7,347 nucleotides of DNA from Pseudomonadota bacterium (GTDB taxonomy: Bacteria; Pseudomonadota; Gammaproteobacteria; Burkholderiales; SG8-39), in NCBI GenBank assembly GCA_021847125.1, contig JAJZUK010000048.1, positions 1 to 7,347 of the forward strand, in the 5' to 3' direction. Numbering within the stretch: the first letter of the stretch is position 1; each line of letters begins with the position of its first letter. The notes beneath the pieces are model-generated. The model was given only the letters and a program-made list of their open reading frames with translations. It was not told the DNA's origin and ran no database searches. Of the stretch, positions 1 through 6,954 are shown piece by piece. The position numbers were made by a program, and so were the translations under genes.

Positions 1-28
1 CCGCCCTTGTTCCTGGTTCTGGCTTCTC

Positions 29-1960
29 TTACCCTCCCGGCGTCCAGATCTTGGAGGCGCCGCCTGCCATCGCGAGCATCAGTTCGTTCAGGCGCTTGAC
101 GAAACCGGCCGGGTCCTCGAGTTGTCCGCCTTCGGCGAGCAGGGCCTGGTCGAACAGCACCTGGCTCCAGTCGACGAACTGCGTTTCCTCGTATTTCAGC
201 CGCTGCACCAGCGGATGGCCCGGATTGATTTCCATGATCGGCTTGGACTCGGGCACTTTCTGCCCGGCCGCCTTCAGAATCCGCGCCAGATTTCCGCCCA
301 TGTCGTACTGATCGGATACCAGACAGGCGGGCGATGAAGTGAGGCGCAGGGTTACGCGCACCTCTTTCACCTGCTCGCCCAGCGCGCCCTGTATCTTGTC
401 GGTCAATTCCTTGTATTCCCCGGCCTGCTTTTCCTGCTCCTTCTTCTCCGCTTCGTCCTCGAGCTTGCCCAGGTCCAGATCGCCCCGCGCGACCGAAACC
501 AGGGGCTTGCCTTCGAATTCGGTCAGATTCGAAACCAGCCATTCGTCCACCCGCTCCGCCAGCAGCAGCACCTCTATGCCTTTCTTGCGGAACACTTCCA
601 GATGCGGGCTGTTCTTCGCCGCGAGGAAGGAGTCCGCGGTGACGAAGTAAATCTTTTCCTGATCCGGTTTCATGCGCGCCGCATAATCGGCGAAGGACGC
701 GCCCTGTTCCTCGCTGTCGTTGTGGGTGCTCGAGAAGCGCAGCAGGCCGGCGATTTTTTCCCGGTTGGCGTGGTCTTCGCCCACGCCTTCCTTCAGCACC
801 AGGCCGAATTCCTTCCAGAATCCGGCGTATTTATCCTTCTGGTTTTGCGCCAGGTCTTCGAGCAGCGCGAGCACGCGCTTGGTGCAGCCGGAGCGGATCG
901 CCTCGATGTCCTTGCTCTGCTGCAGTATCTCGCGCGATACGTTGAGCGGCAGGTCGCTCGAATCGACCACGCCGCGCACGAAGCGCAGATAAGCCGGCAG
1001 CAGCTGCTCGGCGTCGTCCATGATGAACACCCGGCGCACGTACAGCTTGATGCCATGGCGGTGGGTGCGGTCCCACAGATCGAAGGGCGCGTGCGCCGGC
1101 AGGTACAAGAGTTGCGTGTATTCGTGCCGGCCCTCGACCCGGTTGTGCGTCCAGGCGAGCGGCGGGTCGAAATCGTGCGCGACATGTTTGTAGAATTCCT
1201 GGTACTGATCTTCGCCGATCTCGGACTTGGGGCGCGCCCAGAGCGCGTTCGCCTGGTTGACGGTTTCGTCTTCGCCGGTCTGCTTATAGGCCTTCTTGTC
1301 CTCGTCCCACACCTTCTTTTCCATGCGTATCGGGATCGCGATGTGGTCAGAATACTTGCGGATCAGGGCGCGCAGGCGCAGGTCGTCGAGCAGTTCGTCC
1401 TCGCCCTCGCGCAAATGCAGCGTCACCTCGGTCCCGCGCCCAGGCTTCTCTACCGCTTCGATGCTGTACTCCCCGCCGCCGTCGGACTCCCAGCGCACCG
1501 CCTCGCCCGCTGCGGCGCCCGCGCGCCGCGTCACCAGGGTCACGCGATCGGCGACGATGAAAGAGGAGTAGAAACCGACGCCGAACTGGCCGATCAGATG
1601 GGCATCCTTTGCCTGGTCGCCGGTCAGCGCCTGGAAGAACTCGCGCGTGCCCGACTTGGCGATGGTGCCGATATTGGCGACGGCCTCGTCGCGCGACATG
1701 CCCACGCCGTTGTCGGACACGGTCAGGGTGCGCGCCGCCTTGTCGAAACTGATGCGAATCTTCAGATCCGCATCCGTGCCGTAGAGCGAGGCGTCGGACA
1801 GCGCCTCGAAGCGCAGCTTGTCGGCGGCGTCGGAGGCGTTGGATATCAGTTCGCGCAGGAATATCTCCTTGTTGCTGTACAAGGAGTGGATCATCAGATG
1901 CAGCAACTGCTTGACTTCGGCCTGAAAACCCAGGGTTTCTTTGGTGGCGGCGGCAGACAT
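29..1960 (-). CDS. htpG: Molecular chaperone HtpG (bacterial Hsp90)
   Basis: Cytosolic ATP-dependent chaperone of the Hsp90 family that remodels client proteins, often with DnaK. The 643-residue product is close to the usual 620-640. The N-terminal GHKL ATPase domain (about residues 10-230) shows the [16 protein letters not shown] helix with catalytic Glu37 and Asn41, the DNGVGM nucleotide loop (Asp83, Gly87), the lid segment GTIAKSGT (98-105) and [11 protein letters not shown] (124-134). The middle domain carries PLNVSREIL near residue 343, whose Arg contacts ATP in this family. The C-terminal dimerisation domain is complete and ends in TAA. The ATG at 1960 is preferred: GGAG lies 5 nt before it, whereas an in-frame GTG at 1966 directly abuts that GGAG. 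A heat-shock promoter lies directly upstream. Only 28 nt follow the stop in this window and no terminator is seen there. The identification is secure. Confidence 0.98.
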   Translation of the reverse strand: MSAAATKETLGFQAEVKQLLHLMIHSLYSNKEIFLRELISNASDAADKLRFEALSDASLYGTDADLKIRISFDKAARTLTVSDNGVGMSRDEAVANIGTIAKSGTREFFQALTGDQAKDAHLIGQFGVGFYSSFIVADRVTLVTRRAGAAAGEAVRWESDGGGEYSIEAVEKPGRGTEVTLHLREGEDELLDDLRLRALIRKYSDHIAIPIRMEKKVWDEDKKAYKQTGEDETVNQANALWARPKSEIGEDQYQEFYKHVAHDFDPPLAWTHNRVEGRHEYTQLLYLPAHAPFDLWDRTHRHGIKLYVRRVFIMDDAEQLLPAYLRFVRGVVDSSDLPLNVSREILQQSKDIEAIRSGCTKRVLALLEDLAQNQKDKYAGFWKEFGLVLKEGVGEDHANREKIAGLLRFSSTHNDSEEQGASFADYAARMKPDQEKIYFVTADSFLAAKNSPHLEVFRKKGIEVLLLAERVDEWLVSNLTEFEGKPLVSVARGDLDLGKLEDEAEKKEQEKQAGEYKELTDKIQGALGEQVKEVRVTLRLTSSPACLVSDQYDMGGNLARILKAAGQKVPESKPIMEINPGHPLVQRLKYEETQFVDWSQVLFDQALLAEGGQLEDPAGFVKRLNELMLAMAGGASKIWTPGG

Positions 1961-1966
1961 GGACAC

Positions 1967-1970
1967 TCCG
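1967..1970 (-). promoter_or_regulatory. Ribosome binding site of htpG (decides the start)
   Basis: On the minus strand the bases read CCGGAGTGTCCATG. GGAG at 1970-1967 is 5 nt from the ATG at 1960, which is good spacing. It leaves no room for the GTG at 1966, so the protein should begin [10 protein letters not shown]. Confidence 0.75.
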
Positions 1971-1991
1971 GAAGTTTGTGATTGTTTGCGT

Positions 1992-2020
1992 AAATGCGGG
2001 CGGCGGGCGGGATTTTCAAG
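1992..2020 (-). promoter_or_regulatory. Sigma-32 (heat-shock) promoter of htpG
   Basis: Read on the minus strand, CTTGAAA (2020-2014) matches the sigma-32 -35 consensus exactly. After a 14-nt spacer, CCGCATTT (1999-1992) matches the -10 consensus CCCCATnT at all but one defined base. Transcription would begin around 1985, giving a leader of about 25 nt that includes the Shine-Dalgarno. htpG is a classical RpoH-regulon gene, so site, spacing and gene agree. The -35 lies in the region where any azlC promoter must also sit. Confidence 0.85.
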
Positions 2021-2039
2021 AGGCTGGACGCCGCCGCGG

Positions 2040-2045
2040 TAGAAT
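2040..2045 (+). promoter_or_regulatory. Possible -10 element for azlC
   Basis: TAGAAT is one base from the TATAAT consensus and points towards azlC. No good -35 is found 16-19 nt upstream (best is a weak TCAAGA at 2016-2021, which overlaps the htpG heat-shock -35). If used, transcription would start near 2052. This would exclude the in-frame GTG at 1978 as the azlC start. Confidence 0.3.
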
Positions 2046-2079
2046 ATCGTTTCTGCCGTGTCCGTATCAACCCAGCCTC

Positions 2080-2775
2080 TTGCAATTACAGCCCCAATTT
2101 CTCGCCGCGGTCAAAGCCTGCCTGCCGGCCCTGCCCGGGGTGCTGGCCTTCGGCGCCATCAGCGGCGTGGCCATGGTCGCGGCGGGAATGCCGAACTACC
2201 TCGCCATGCTGATGTCGGTCCTGGTCTACGCCGGCAGTTCCCAGCTGGCCGCGCTGCAACTAATCACCTCGGGCACCCCGCTCGCGATAGCGATCCTGGC
2301 CGGGGTGGTGATCAATCTGCGTTTTTCCATCTACAGCCTGTCGATGGCGCCGCACCTGGCCGCGGCCCGAGCGCGCTGGCGGCCCCTCTTGTCCTATTTG
2401 CTGTCGGATAACGGCTACGCCATGTCGCTGCGCGGCTATGAGCATCCCCTGTCGGCCGCAGACAAGGTGTGGTACTACCTGGGCAGCTGCGCCGCCATCT
2501 GGACCACCTGGCAGATCGGCACCCTGACCGGCGTGCTGCTCGGCACGCGCATCCCCAGCGCCTGGCACCTCGAGTTTTCGATCGTGCTCACCTTCCTCGC
2601 GATCGTCGCGCCCACCATCCGCGACCGCGCGGTCGCCGCGGCGGCGGTCGCCGCGGGGGTCACCGCCATACTCGCCTGGCCTTTGCCGCTGCGGCTCGGG
2701 CTGATCGTCGCGGTCGCGGCGGGTATCGCCGCCGGGATTCTGGCGGAGAGCCTGCGCGCGGAGCCGGCGCAATGA
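2080..2775 (+). CDS. azlC: AzlC family protein, large subunit of branched-chain amino acid exporter
   Basis: Inner-membrane protein of the AzlC/YgaZ family, which with its small partner AzlD/YgaH exports branched-chain amino acids or related compounds. Seen in the sequence: [17 protein letters not shown] at the first membrane helix, [40 protein letters not shown], and several Ala/Leu/Ile/Val-rich helices to the C terminus. The start is uncertain. The frame is open back to a GTG at 1978, but that extension ([17 protein letters not shown]...) is Arg/Gly-rich, not family-like, and runs across the htpG promoter. The TTG at 2080 gives a normal 231 residues but has no clear Shine-Dalgarno. A GTG at 2058 in another frame reads [13 protein letters not shown], which looks like a natural N terminus and raises the possibility of a frameshift. 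The stop overlaps the azlD start. The family assignment is firm; substrate and start are not. Confidence 0.88.
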   Translation: MQLQPQFLAAVKACLPALPGVLAFGAISGVAMVAAGMPNYLAMLMSVLVYAGSSQLAALQLITSGTPLAIAILAGVVINLRFSIYSLSMAPHLAAARARWRPLLSYLLSDNGYAMSLRGYEHPLSAADKVWYYLGSCAAIWTTWQIGTLTGVLLGTRIPSAWHLEFSIVLTFLAIVAPTIRDRAVAAAAVAAGVTAILAWPLPLRLGLIVAVAAGIAAGILAESLRAEPAQ

Positions 2776-3095
2776 GCGTATTCCTGCTGCTGATCCTCGG
2801 ACTGGCGCTGACCAGCTTCATTCCGCGCGCTTCCTTCATTCTGTTGTTCGCGCGCTGGCCGGTGCCGGCGCTGGTGCGGCGCGCGCTGCGCTACGTGCCG
2901 GCCGCGGTGTTCTCGGCGATCCTCGTGCCCCAGTTGGTGCTGACCGCCGGCGCTATGCATATCGGCCTGGACAATCCGCGCCTGCTTGCCGGCATCCTCG
3001 CCGGCGCGATCGCCTGGCGCACGCGCAACACCCTGCTCACCATCGTGGCGGGCATGCTGGCGCTGCATTTGTTCGGCTACCTGATTCAGGCTTGA
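2772..3095 (+). CDS. azlD: AzlD family protein, small subunit of branched-chain amino acid exporter
   Basis: Small inner-membrane partner of AzlC (AzlD/YgaH family) and required with it for branched-chain amino acid export in characterised systems. The 107 residues are typical for the family. The N-terminal helix [20 protein letters not shown] is followed by the characteristic RALRYVPAAVFSAILVPQLV segment, an AGILAGAIAWRTRNTLLTIV stretch and a final Leu-rich helix. Its ATG overlaps the azlC stop as ATGA, indicating translational coupling and a 1:1 complex. An earlier in-frame start at 2469 would read through azlC out of frame with an Arg/His-rich, non-membrane sequence, so it is rejected. Precise substrate cannot be told from sequence. 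Confidence 0.9.
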   Translation: MSVFLLLILGLALTSFIPRASFILLFARWPVPALVRRALRYVPAAVFSAILVPQLVLTAGAMHIGLDNPRLLAGILAGAIAWRTRNTLLTIVAGMLALHLFGYLIQA

Positions 3096-3101
3096 ACCTA
3101 T

Positions 3102-3115
3102 CCGGAAAAATCCGG
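3102..3115 (+). other. Short hairpin between azlD and the peptidase gene
   Basis: CCGGA-AAAA-TCCGG forms a 5-bp stem with a 4-nt loop, followed by TCTTTG. This could be a weak terminator or attenuator in the 55-nt gap. The stem is short and the following T-run is interrupted, so read-through from azlCD into the peptidase gene is quite possible. Confidence 0.25.
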
Positions 3116-3141
3116 TCTTTGTAACGTCGTCCCAATCATTC

Positions 3142-3145
3142 GAGG
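3142..3145 (+). promoter_or_regulatory. Ribosome binding site of the M16 peptidase gene
   Basis: GAGG lies 5 nt before the ATG at 3151. It supports that start, which also places a clean signal peptide at the N terminus. Confidence 0.7.
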
Positions 3146-3150
3146 TTCCG

Positions 3151-5913
3151 ATGCCGCGCCGTTTCCATTCGTTAATATTTGCCCTGCTGCTGCCTCTGCT
3201 GCTGCTCGCGCCGGTACCCGCCGCCCCGGCTGGCGCAGAGGCTTCCGCGCCGATCGGGAAAGTTACCTCGGTCGAGGGCATCACCGAGTACCGGCTGGCG
3301 AACGGCCTCAAAGTGCTGCTGTTCCCGGATGCCTCGCAAGACACGATCACGCTCAGCGTCACCTACCTCGTCGGCTCGCGCCACGAGGGCTACGGCGAAT
3401 ACGGCATGGCGCACCTGCTCGAACACCTGCAGTTCAAAGGCACGCCGCGCCATCCCGACCAGAAGAACGAATTTCAGCGCCACGGCGCGCGCTTCAACGC
3501 CTCCACCTCCTATGACCGCACCAACTACTACGAAACCCTGGCTGCCGGCGAGGGCAACCTCGACTGGGCGCTGGAGCTGGAAGCCGACCGCATGGTCAAT
3601 TCCAATATCTCGAAGAAGGACCTGGACAGCGAGATGACGGTGGTGCGCAACGAGTTCGAGGCGGGAGAGAACAGTCCCCATAACGTGCTCGGCGAACGCA
3701 TGGCCTCCGCCGCCTACCTGTGGCACAACTACGGCCACGCCATCATCGGGGCGCGCTCCGATATCGAAAATGTGCCGATCGAGCGCCTGCAAGCCTTCTA
3801 CCGCAAATATTACCAGCCGGACAACGCCGTGCTGCTCATCAGCGGCAAGTTCGACGCGGCCGCGGCGTTGCGCCTCATCGAGCACCATTTCAACGGCATT
3901 CCCAGGCCGGCGCGCACGCTCGTCGCCACCTACACCAGCGAGCCCACTCAGGACGGGGAGCGCAGCGTCACCCTGCGCCGCGCGGGCGAGGTGCAGCTGG
4001 TCGGCGCGCAGTATCACCTGCCACCGGGTTCGCATGCCGATTTTCCGGCGATCGACATCCTGGTCACCGCGCTCACCAAGGTGCCCGGCGGGCGCCTGCA
4101 CCGCGCGCTGGTCGAGGCGGGCAAAGCCAGTTCCGTCTACGGCGGCGATCAGCAGCAGCGCGACGCCGGTTACGCCTATTTCGGCGCCAGCCTGCGCAAG
4201 GACATGCCCCTCGATGCCGCGCGCGCGGCGCTGATCGCGACGCTCGAAGGCTTCGCCGCGAATCCGATTACGGAAGATGAGCTCGAACGCGCGCGCACGC
4301 AGCTGCTGAACGACATCGAGATGGCCCTGAACAATCCGCGCGAACTCGGGCTAGCGCTGTCGGAGTTCATCGCCATGGGCGACTGGCGGCTGTTCTTTCT
4401 CTACCGCGACGGCCTGCGCCAGGTGAAACGCGAGGACGTGCAGCGGGTCGCGCTGCAGTACCTGAAGACTTCCAACCGCACCCTGGGAATCTTCCTGCCG
4501 ACAGCGCAGCCGGATCGTGCCGAGATCCCGCCCGCGCCCGATGTCGCCGCGCTGGTCAAGGACTACCAGGGCACGGCCGCGGTGGCGGCAGGAGAGAGCT
4601 TCGACCCGACCCCGGGCAATATCGATGCGCGCACCACGGTGCAGCAGCTGCCGGGCGGCATGAAGCTCGCCTTGCTGCCGAAGAAGACACGCGGCGGCAC
4701 CGTCGTCGCGCAACTGGTCCTGCACTGGGGCGACGAGCAGAGCAAGATGGGCCGCAGTTCGGCCTGCAGGCTCGCCTCGGCCATGCTGATGCGCGGCACG
4801 AAACACCACACGCGCGAGCAGTTGCGCAATGAATTCGACCGGCTCAAAGCCAACGTCAGCGTCAGCGGCAACGGCGCATCGATCGAAACCCTGCGCGCCA
4901 ATCTGCCTGCGGCCTTGCGCCTGGTCGCGGAAATTCTGCGCGAGCCCGCCTTTCCCGAAAGCGAATTCGAGCAGCTCAAGCGCTCCACCCTGACCGGCGT
5001 GGAGAGCATGAAAAGCGACCCGAATGCGCTTGCCGGGCTCGCGCTCGCGCGCCACCTCAACCCCTATCCGCCCGAACACTGGCTGTATACGGCCACGCTG
5101 GACGAGCGCATACAGCGCCTCGCGTCGGTGAGCGTGGCCGACCTGCGGCGCTGCCACGACGATTTTTACGGCGCGAGCAACAGCGAACTCGCGGTGGTGG
5201 GGGATTTCGACGCGCCGCAAATTGCCAGCCTCGCGCAGGAGCTGTTTGGCGACTGGAAAAGCCCGCGACCATTCGCGCGCATCCCCGGCCGCTACCAGGA
5301 CGTGCCTGCGATCAATCGCGATCTGGCCACGCCGGACAAAGCCAATGCCGTGTTCCAGGCCGGGCTGAACCTGCCGCTGCGCGACGACCAGCCGGATTAC
5401 CCGGCGCTGGCGCTGGGCAATTACCTGCTCGGCGGCTCCTCGGATTCGCGCCTGTGGCGGCGCATACGCGAGCAGGAAGGCTTGTCCTACAGCGTGCGTT
5501 CCTCGCTCTCGGCCGGATCGCTGGATGCCGTGGGCGAGTTCGGGGTCAGTGCCATTTACGCGCCACAGAACCGCGCGCGCATCGAAACCGAGATCATGGA
5601 CGTGCTGCAGCAGGCCTTGCGCGAAGGCTTCAGCGAGACGGAAGTGGCGGAAGCGAAGAAGGGTTACCTCGCACTGCGCCGCCTCGGCCGCACCCAGGAC
5701 GGCGCCCTGGTCGCGAAGCTCGCGGGCAATCTCTATCTTGGCCGCCGCCTGGCCTGGGACGCGGACTTCGACGCCAGGATCGCCGCGGTGACGCCGCAGC
5801 AGATACAGGAGGCGCTGAAGAAATACCTGGCCCCGCACAAGCTGTCTATCGTCAAGGCCGGCGACTTTAGCCGCGTCGCGAGCGGCGGCCTCGGCGCGGA
5901 CAGGAGCAATTAG
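3151..5913 (+). CDS. Secreted M16 family (pitrilysin-like) zinc metallopeptidase, two-lobed
   Basis: Predicted periplasmic zinc endopeptidase of family M16 (insulinase/pitrilysin clan), 920 residues. Residues 1-29 look like a Sec signal peptide: RR, a Leu-rich core, then APAGA as a likely signal peptidase I site. There is no lipobox cysteine. The catalytic lobe has the inverted zinc motif HLLEH (88-92) and Glu168 in VVRNE, exactly 76 residues after His92, as expected for the third zinc ligand. The second half (about 490-920) repeats the M16 fold. Where a second HxxEH would be it has RLASA (540-544), so it is a non-catalytic lobe. It keeps the substrate-binding Arg767 and Tyr780 of the [17 protein letters not shown] motif. 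In one-chain M16 enzymes the two lobes close round short unfolded peptides. The gene follows azlD by 55 nt and may be cotranscribed; it converges on greB. Family firm; physiological substrate unknown. Confidence 0.93.
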   Translation: MPRRFHSLIFALLLPLLLLAPVPAAPAGAEASAPIGKVTSVEGITEYRLANGLKVLLFPDASQDTITLSVTYLVGSRHEGYGEYGMAHLLEHLQFKGTPRHPDQKNEFQRHGARFNASTSYDRTNYYETLAAGEGNLDWALELEADRMVNSNISKKDLDSEMTVVRNEFEAGENSPHNVLGERMASAAYLWHNYGHAIIGARSDIENVPIERLQAFYRKYYQPDNAVLLISGKFDAAAALRLIEHHFNGIPRPARTLVATYTSEPTQDGERSVTLRRAGEVQLVGAQYHLPPGSHADFPAIDILVTALTKVPGGRLHRALVEAGKASSVYGGDQQQRDAGYAYFGASLRKDMPLDAARAALIATLEGFAANPITEDELERARTQLLNDIEMALNNPRELGLALSEFIAMGDWRLFFLYRDGLRQVKREDVQRVALQYLKTSNRTLGIFLPTAQPDRAEIPPAPDVAALVKDYQGTAAVAAGESFDPTPGNIDARTTVQQLPGGMKLALLPKKTRGGTVVAQLVLHWGDEQSKMGRSSACRLASAMLMRGTKHHTREQLRNEFDRLKANVSVSGNGASIETLRANLPAALRLVAEILREPAFPESEFEQLKRSTLTGVESMKSDPNALAGLALARHLNPYPPEHWLYTATLDERIQRLASVSVADLRRCHDDFYGASNSELAVVGDFDAPQIASLAQELFGDWKSPRPFARIPGRYQDVPAINRDLATPDKANAVFQAGLNLPLRDDQPDYPALALGNYLLGGSSDSRLWRRIREQEGLSYSVRSSLSAGSLDAVGEFGVSAIYAPQNRARIETEIMDVLQQALREGFSETEVAEAKKGYLALRRLGRTQDGALVAKLAGNLYLGRRLAWDADFDARIAAVTPQQIQEALKKYLAPHKLSIVKAGDFSRVASGGLGADRSN

Positions 5914-5950
5914 GGCGCCGTTGCAGTCGTGAACCGGGTAACGCCAGGAC

Positions 5951-6088
5951 TTGCTTTTATACAAGATTGCGGATTGCGTGCGGACAGGCTTTTCGTCCGC
6001 GCGCAATCCGCAATCCGCGCGGACGGGACGCCGGCCGCGCAAGTTCGATCAGGGCAGATCGATACGTCGTCCTAGGTCGATCGATGCC
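5951..6088 (+). repeat. Hairpin repeat module, copy A (direct)
   Basis: First of two direct copies in the 435-nt gap between the converging peptidase and greB genes. Aligned without gaps to 6199-6336 (offset 248), I count 105 identities in 138 positions (76%). Order within the module: a lead-in TTGCTTTTATACAA, a 51-nt hairpin (5965-6015), one base, a 24-nt hairpin (6017-6040; ten-position stem with one mismatch, loop GACG), AAGTTCGA, then a diverged tail with shared GTCGATCG. No open frame here looks like a real protein. It may belong to a dispersed palindromic repeat family. Confidence 0.8.
5965..6015 (+). other. Large stem-loop A
   Basis: Arms 5965-5985 and 5995-6015 pair over 21 positions round the 9-nt loop AGGCTTTTC. 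Twenty pairs are Watson-Crick. The remaining one (T5979 with G6001) is G-U if the plus strand is transcribed and a mismatch if the minus strand is. It starts 51 nt after the peptidase stop codon, so it would lie in that gene's 3' untranslated region. No T-run follows, so it is not a standard intrinsic terminator, though it could protect the 3' end of the mRNA. Confidence 0.85.
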
Positions 6089-6101
6089 GAAGTAGCTGGC
6101 A

Positions 6102-6184
6102 TTGCGCGCTCCGCGCGCCAACCATGTTTTTGGTACGGATAAAAAGCGCATCCGTACAGAAAACACGGTTATTGACAACAGCAA
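6102..6184 (-). repeat. Hairpin repeat module, copy B (inverted, diverged)
   Basis: Third, inverted copy lying between copies A and C. Read on the minus strand it begins TTGCTGTTGTCAAT (compare TTGCTTTTATACAA in A). It then forms a 51-nt hairpin (6170-6120) with the loop GCGCTTTTT, identical to that of C. A shorter GC hairpin follows (GCGCGC/GCGCGC, loop GGA), and the module ends CGCGCAA like A and C. The outer stem sequence has diverged strongly, but the module order, stem length and loop are kept. Confidence 0.65.
6120..6170 (-). other. Large stem-loop B
   Basis: Arms 6120-6140 and 6150-6170 align over 21 positions round a 9-nt loop. The eight pairs next to the loop (GTACGGAT/ATCCGTAC) are perfect. 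On the minus strand the rest has one G-U and two mismatches, at the 12th and 13th stem positions counted from the outside. Length and loop size equal those of A and C. Confidence 0.7.
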
Positions 6185-6198
6185 AACCGGTCTGGGTC

Positions 6199-6336
6199 TG
6201 GTTCTTATCCAAGATCGCCGATCGTGTGCGGATGCGCTTTTTATCCGCGCACGGTCGGTGATCCGCGCGGACGGGACGCCGTCCGCGCAAGCTCGAGCAC
6301 TGCAGTTCGATGAGCGGTCCTGCGTCGATCGTTTCC
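6199..6336 (+). repeat. Hairpin repeat module, copy C (direct)
   Basis: Second direct copy, 248 nt after copy A. Order: lead-in TGGTTCTTATCCAA, 51-nt hairpin (6213-6263), one base, 24-nt hairpin (6265-6288, perfect 10-bp stem GCGCGGACGG/CCGTCCGCGC with loop GACG), AAGCTCGA, then the tail. It ends 12 nt before the greB stop codon, so a greB transcript would read through its complement. Confidence 0.8.
6213..6263 (+). other. Large stem-loop C
   Basis: Arms 6213-6233 and 6243-6263 pair over 21 positions round the loop GCGCTTTTT. Eighteen pairs are Watson-Crick and three are G-U when read as plus-strand RNA. All three would be A-C mismatches on the other strand. Compared with stem-loop A, base changes in one arm are matched in the other (see findings). 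Confidence 0.85.
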
Positions 6337-6348
6337 TGATCTTTCGAC

Positions 6349-6903
6349 TTAAGGCAAATCGACGTAGCGGATCTCTTCGACCTCCAGCTGTTCCGTGCCC
6401 GAAGGCGTGCGCAGGCTCACGCTATCGCCTACGCGCGCCTTGAGCAGCGCTCGCGCAACGGGCGAAATCCAGCTCACCCGCCCGCGCGACGGGTCGACCT
6501 CGTCCATGCCGACGATGGCGAGGCTGCGCACCGCGCCGGCGCTGTCGCGCACGCTGACCGTGGCGCCGAAAAACACCTGGTCCTGGTCCTGGCCCCTGGA
6601 ATCCACCACCTCGGCGATTTCCAGGCGCTTGATCAGGAAACGAATGCGCCGGTCGATCTCGCGCAGGCGCTTCTTGCCGTAGATGTAATCGCCGTTTTCG
6701 GAGCGATCGCCGTTGGAAGCCGCCCAGTGGACGATGCCGACCATTTCGGGGCGCTCCACATCGAGCAATTGCTTCAGCTCGGCTTTCATCCGGGCGTAAC
6801 CGGCCGGGGTGATGTAGTTCTTCACCCCTTGCGGCAGCTTGGCCTCGGGCGCCAACTCCTCGTCGTCCGCGCCGTCTTGTTCCCTGGTAAACGCCTTATT
6901 CAC
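6349..6903 (-). CDS. greB: Transcript cleavage factor GreB
   Basis: Binds RNA polymerase, reaches through the secondary channel and stimulates cleavage of backtracked RNA so that elongation can resume. The N-terminal coiled coil (about residues 32-100) carries WAASNGDRSENGDYIYGKKR, with Asp66 and Glu69 at the tip that positions the catalytic magnesium in this family. RLREIDRRIRFLIKRL and QVFFGATV are typical of GreB rather than GreA. The FKBP-like C-terminal domain holds ISPVARALLKARVGDSV. At 184 residues it is longer than the usual roughly 158, because an acidic segment (about residues 8-21, DGADDEE) precedes the core. The start is a GTG, with GGAG (6914-6911) 7 nt upstream; no in-frame ATG occurs before residue 39, inside the coiled coil. 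It is divergent from the right-hand membrane-protein gene and converges on the M16 peptidase gene. The call is firm. Confidence 0.95.
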   Translation of the reverse strand: MNKAFTREQDGADDEELAPEAKLPQGVKNYITPAGYARMKAELKQLLDVERPEMVGIVHWAASNGDRSENGDYIYGKKRLREIDRRIRFLIKRLEIAEVVDSRGQDQDQVFFGATVSVRDSAGAVRSLAIVGMDEVDPSRGRVSWISPVARALLKARVGDSVSLRTPSGTEQLEVEEIRYVDLP

Positions 6904-6948
6904 AGCATTTCTCCGCCCTCAATTGCAAACCGCTGATTCCATTGTTGG

Positions 6949-6954
6949 ATTATA
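6949..6954 (-). promoter_or_regulatory. -10 element for greB
   Basis: On the minus strand this reads TATAAT, a perfect -10, giving a start near 6942 and a leader of about 39 nt before the GTG. The -35 position (around 6972-6978) has only weak similarity to consensus, so the promoter may depend on an activator or on the -10 alone. Confidence 0.5.

Noticed and set aside
602..1981. Long open frame (459 codons) on the plus strand across htpG
   Set aside because: It is a shadow of the htpG codon pattern, with no recognisable domain or ribosome binding site.
2475..3362. Minus-strand open frame (295 codons) across azlC, azlD and the peptidase start
   Set aside because: It is antisense to three well-supported genes or gene ends and has a low-complexity Arg/Ala/Gln composition.
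4351..6042. Long open frame (563 codons) on the minus strand across the M16 peptidase gene
   Set aside because: It lies antisense to a gene with clear catalytic motifs and is Arg/Ala/Gly-rich without family features. Long antisense frames are expected in GC-rich genes. Its first codons come from repeat copy A.
6056..6086. Loose palindrome with two ATCGAT sites around CCTAGG
   Set aside because: Arms pair only with several mismatches and a loop of unclear size. It may be part of the repeat tail and is not separately supported.
6172..6177. TTGACA, a perfect -35 word that might start a small RNA over copy C
   Set aside because: No -10-like word occurs 16-19 nt downstream; the nearest (TCTTAT at 6203) is 25 nt away. 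The word falls inside the lead-in of inverted copy B.
5951..6336. CRISPR-like array
   Set aside because: The repeats are long, diverged, palindromic and in mixed orientation, without uniform short repeats and spacers, and no cas genes are present.
6102..6443. Plus-strand and minus-strand frames in the repeat region sharing KKRIRT-like peptides
   Set aside because: Frames from copies A, B and C give similar peptides (such as DKKRIRT), but only because the DNA modules are related. The base changes preserve stem pairing rather than protein, the plus frame runs into greB antisense, and there is no ribosome binding site.
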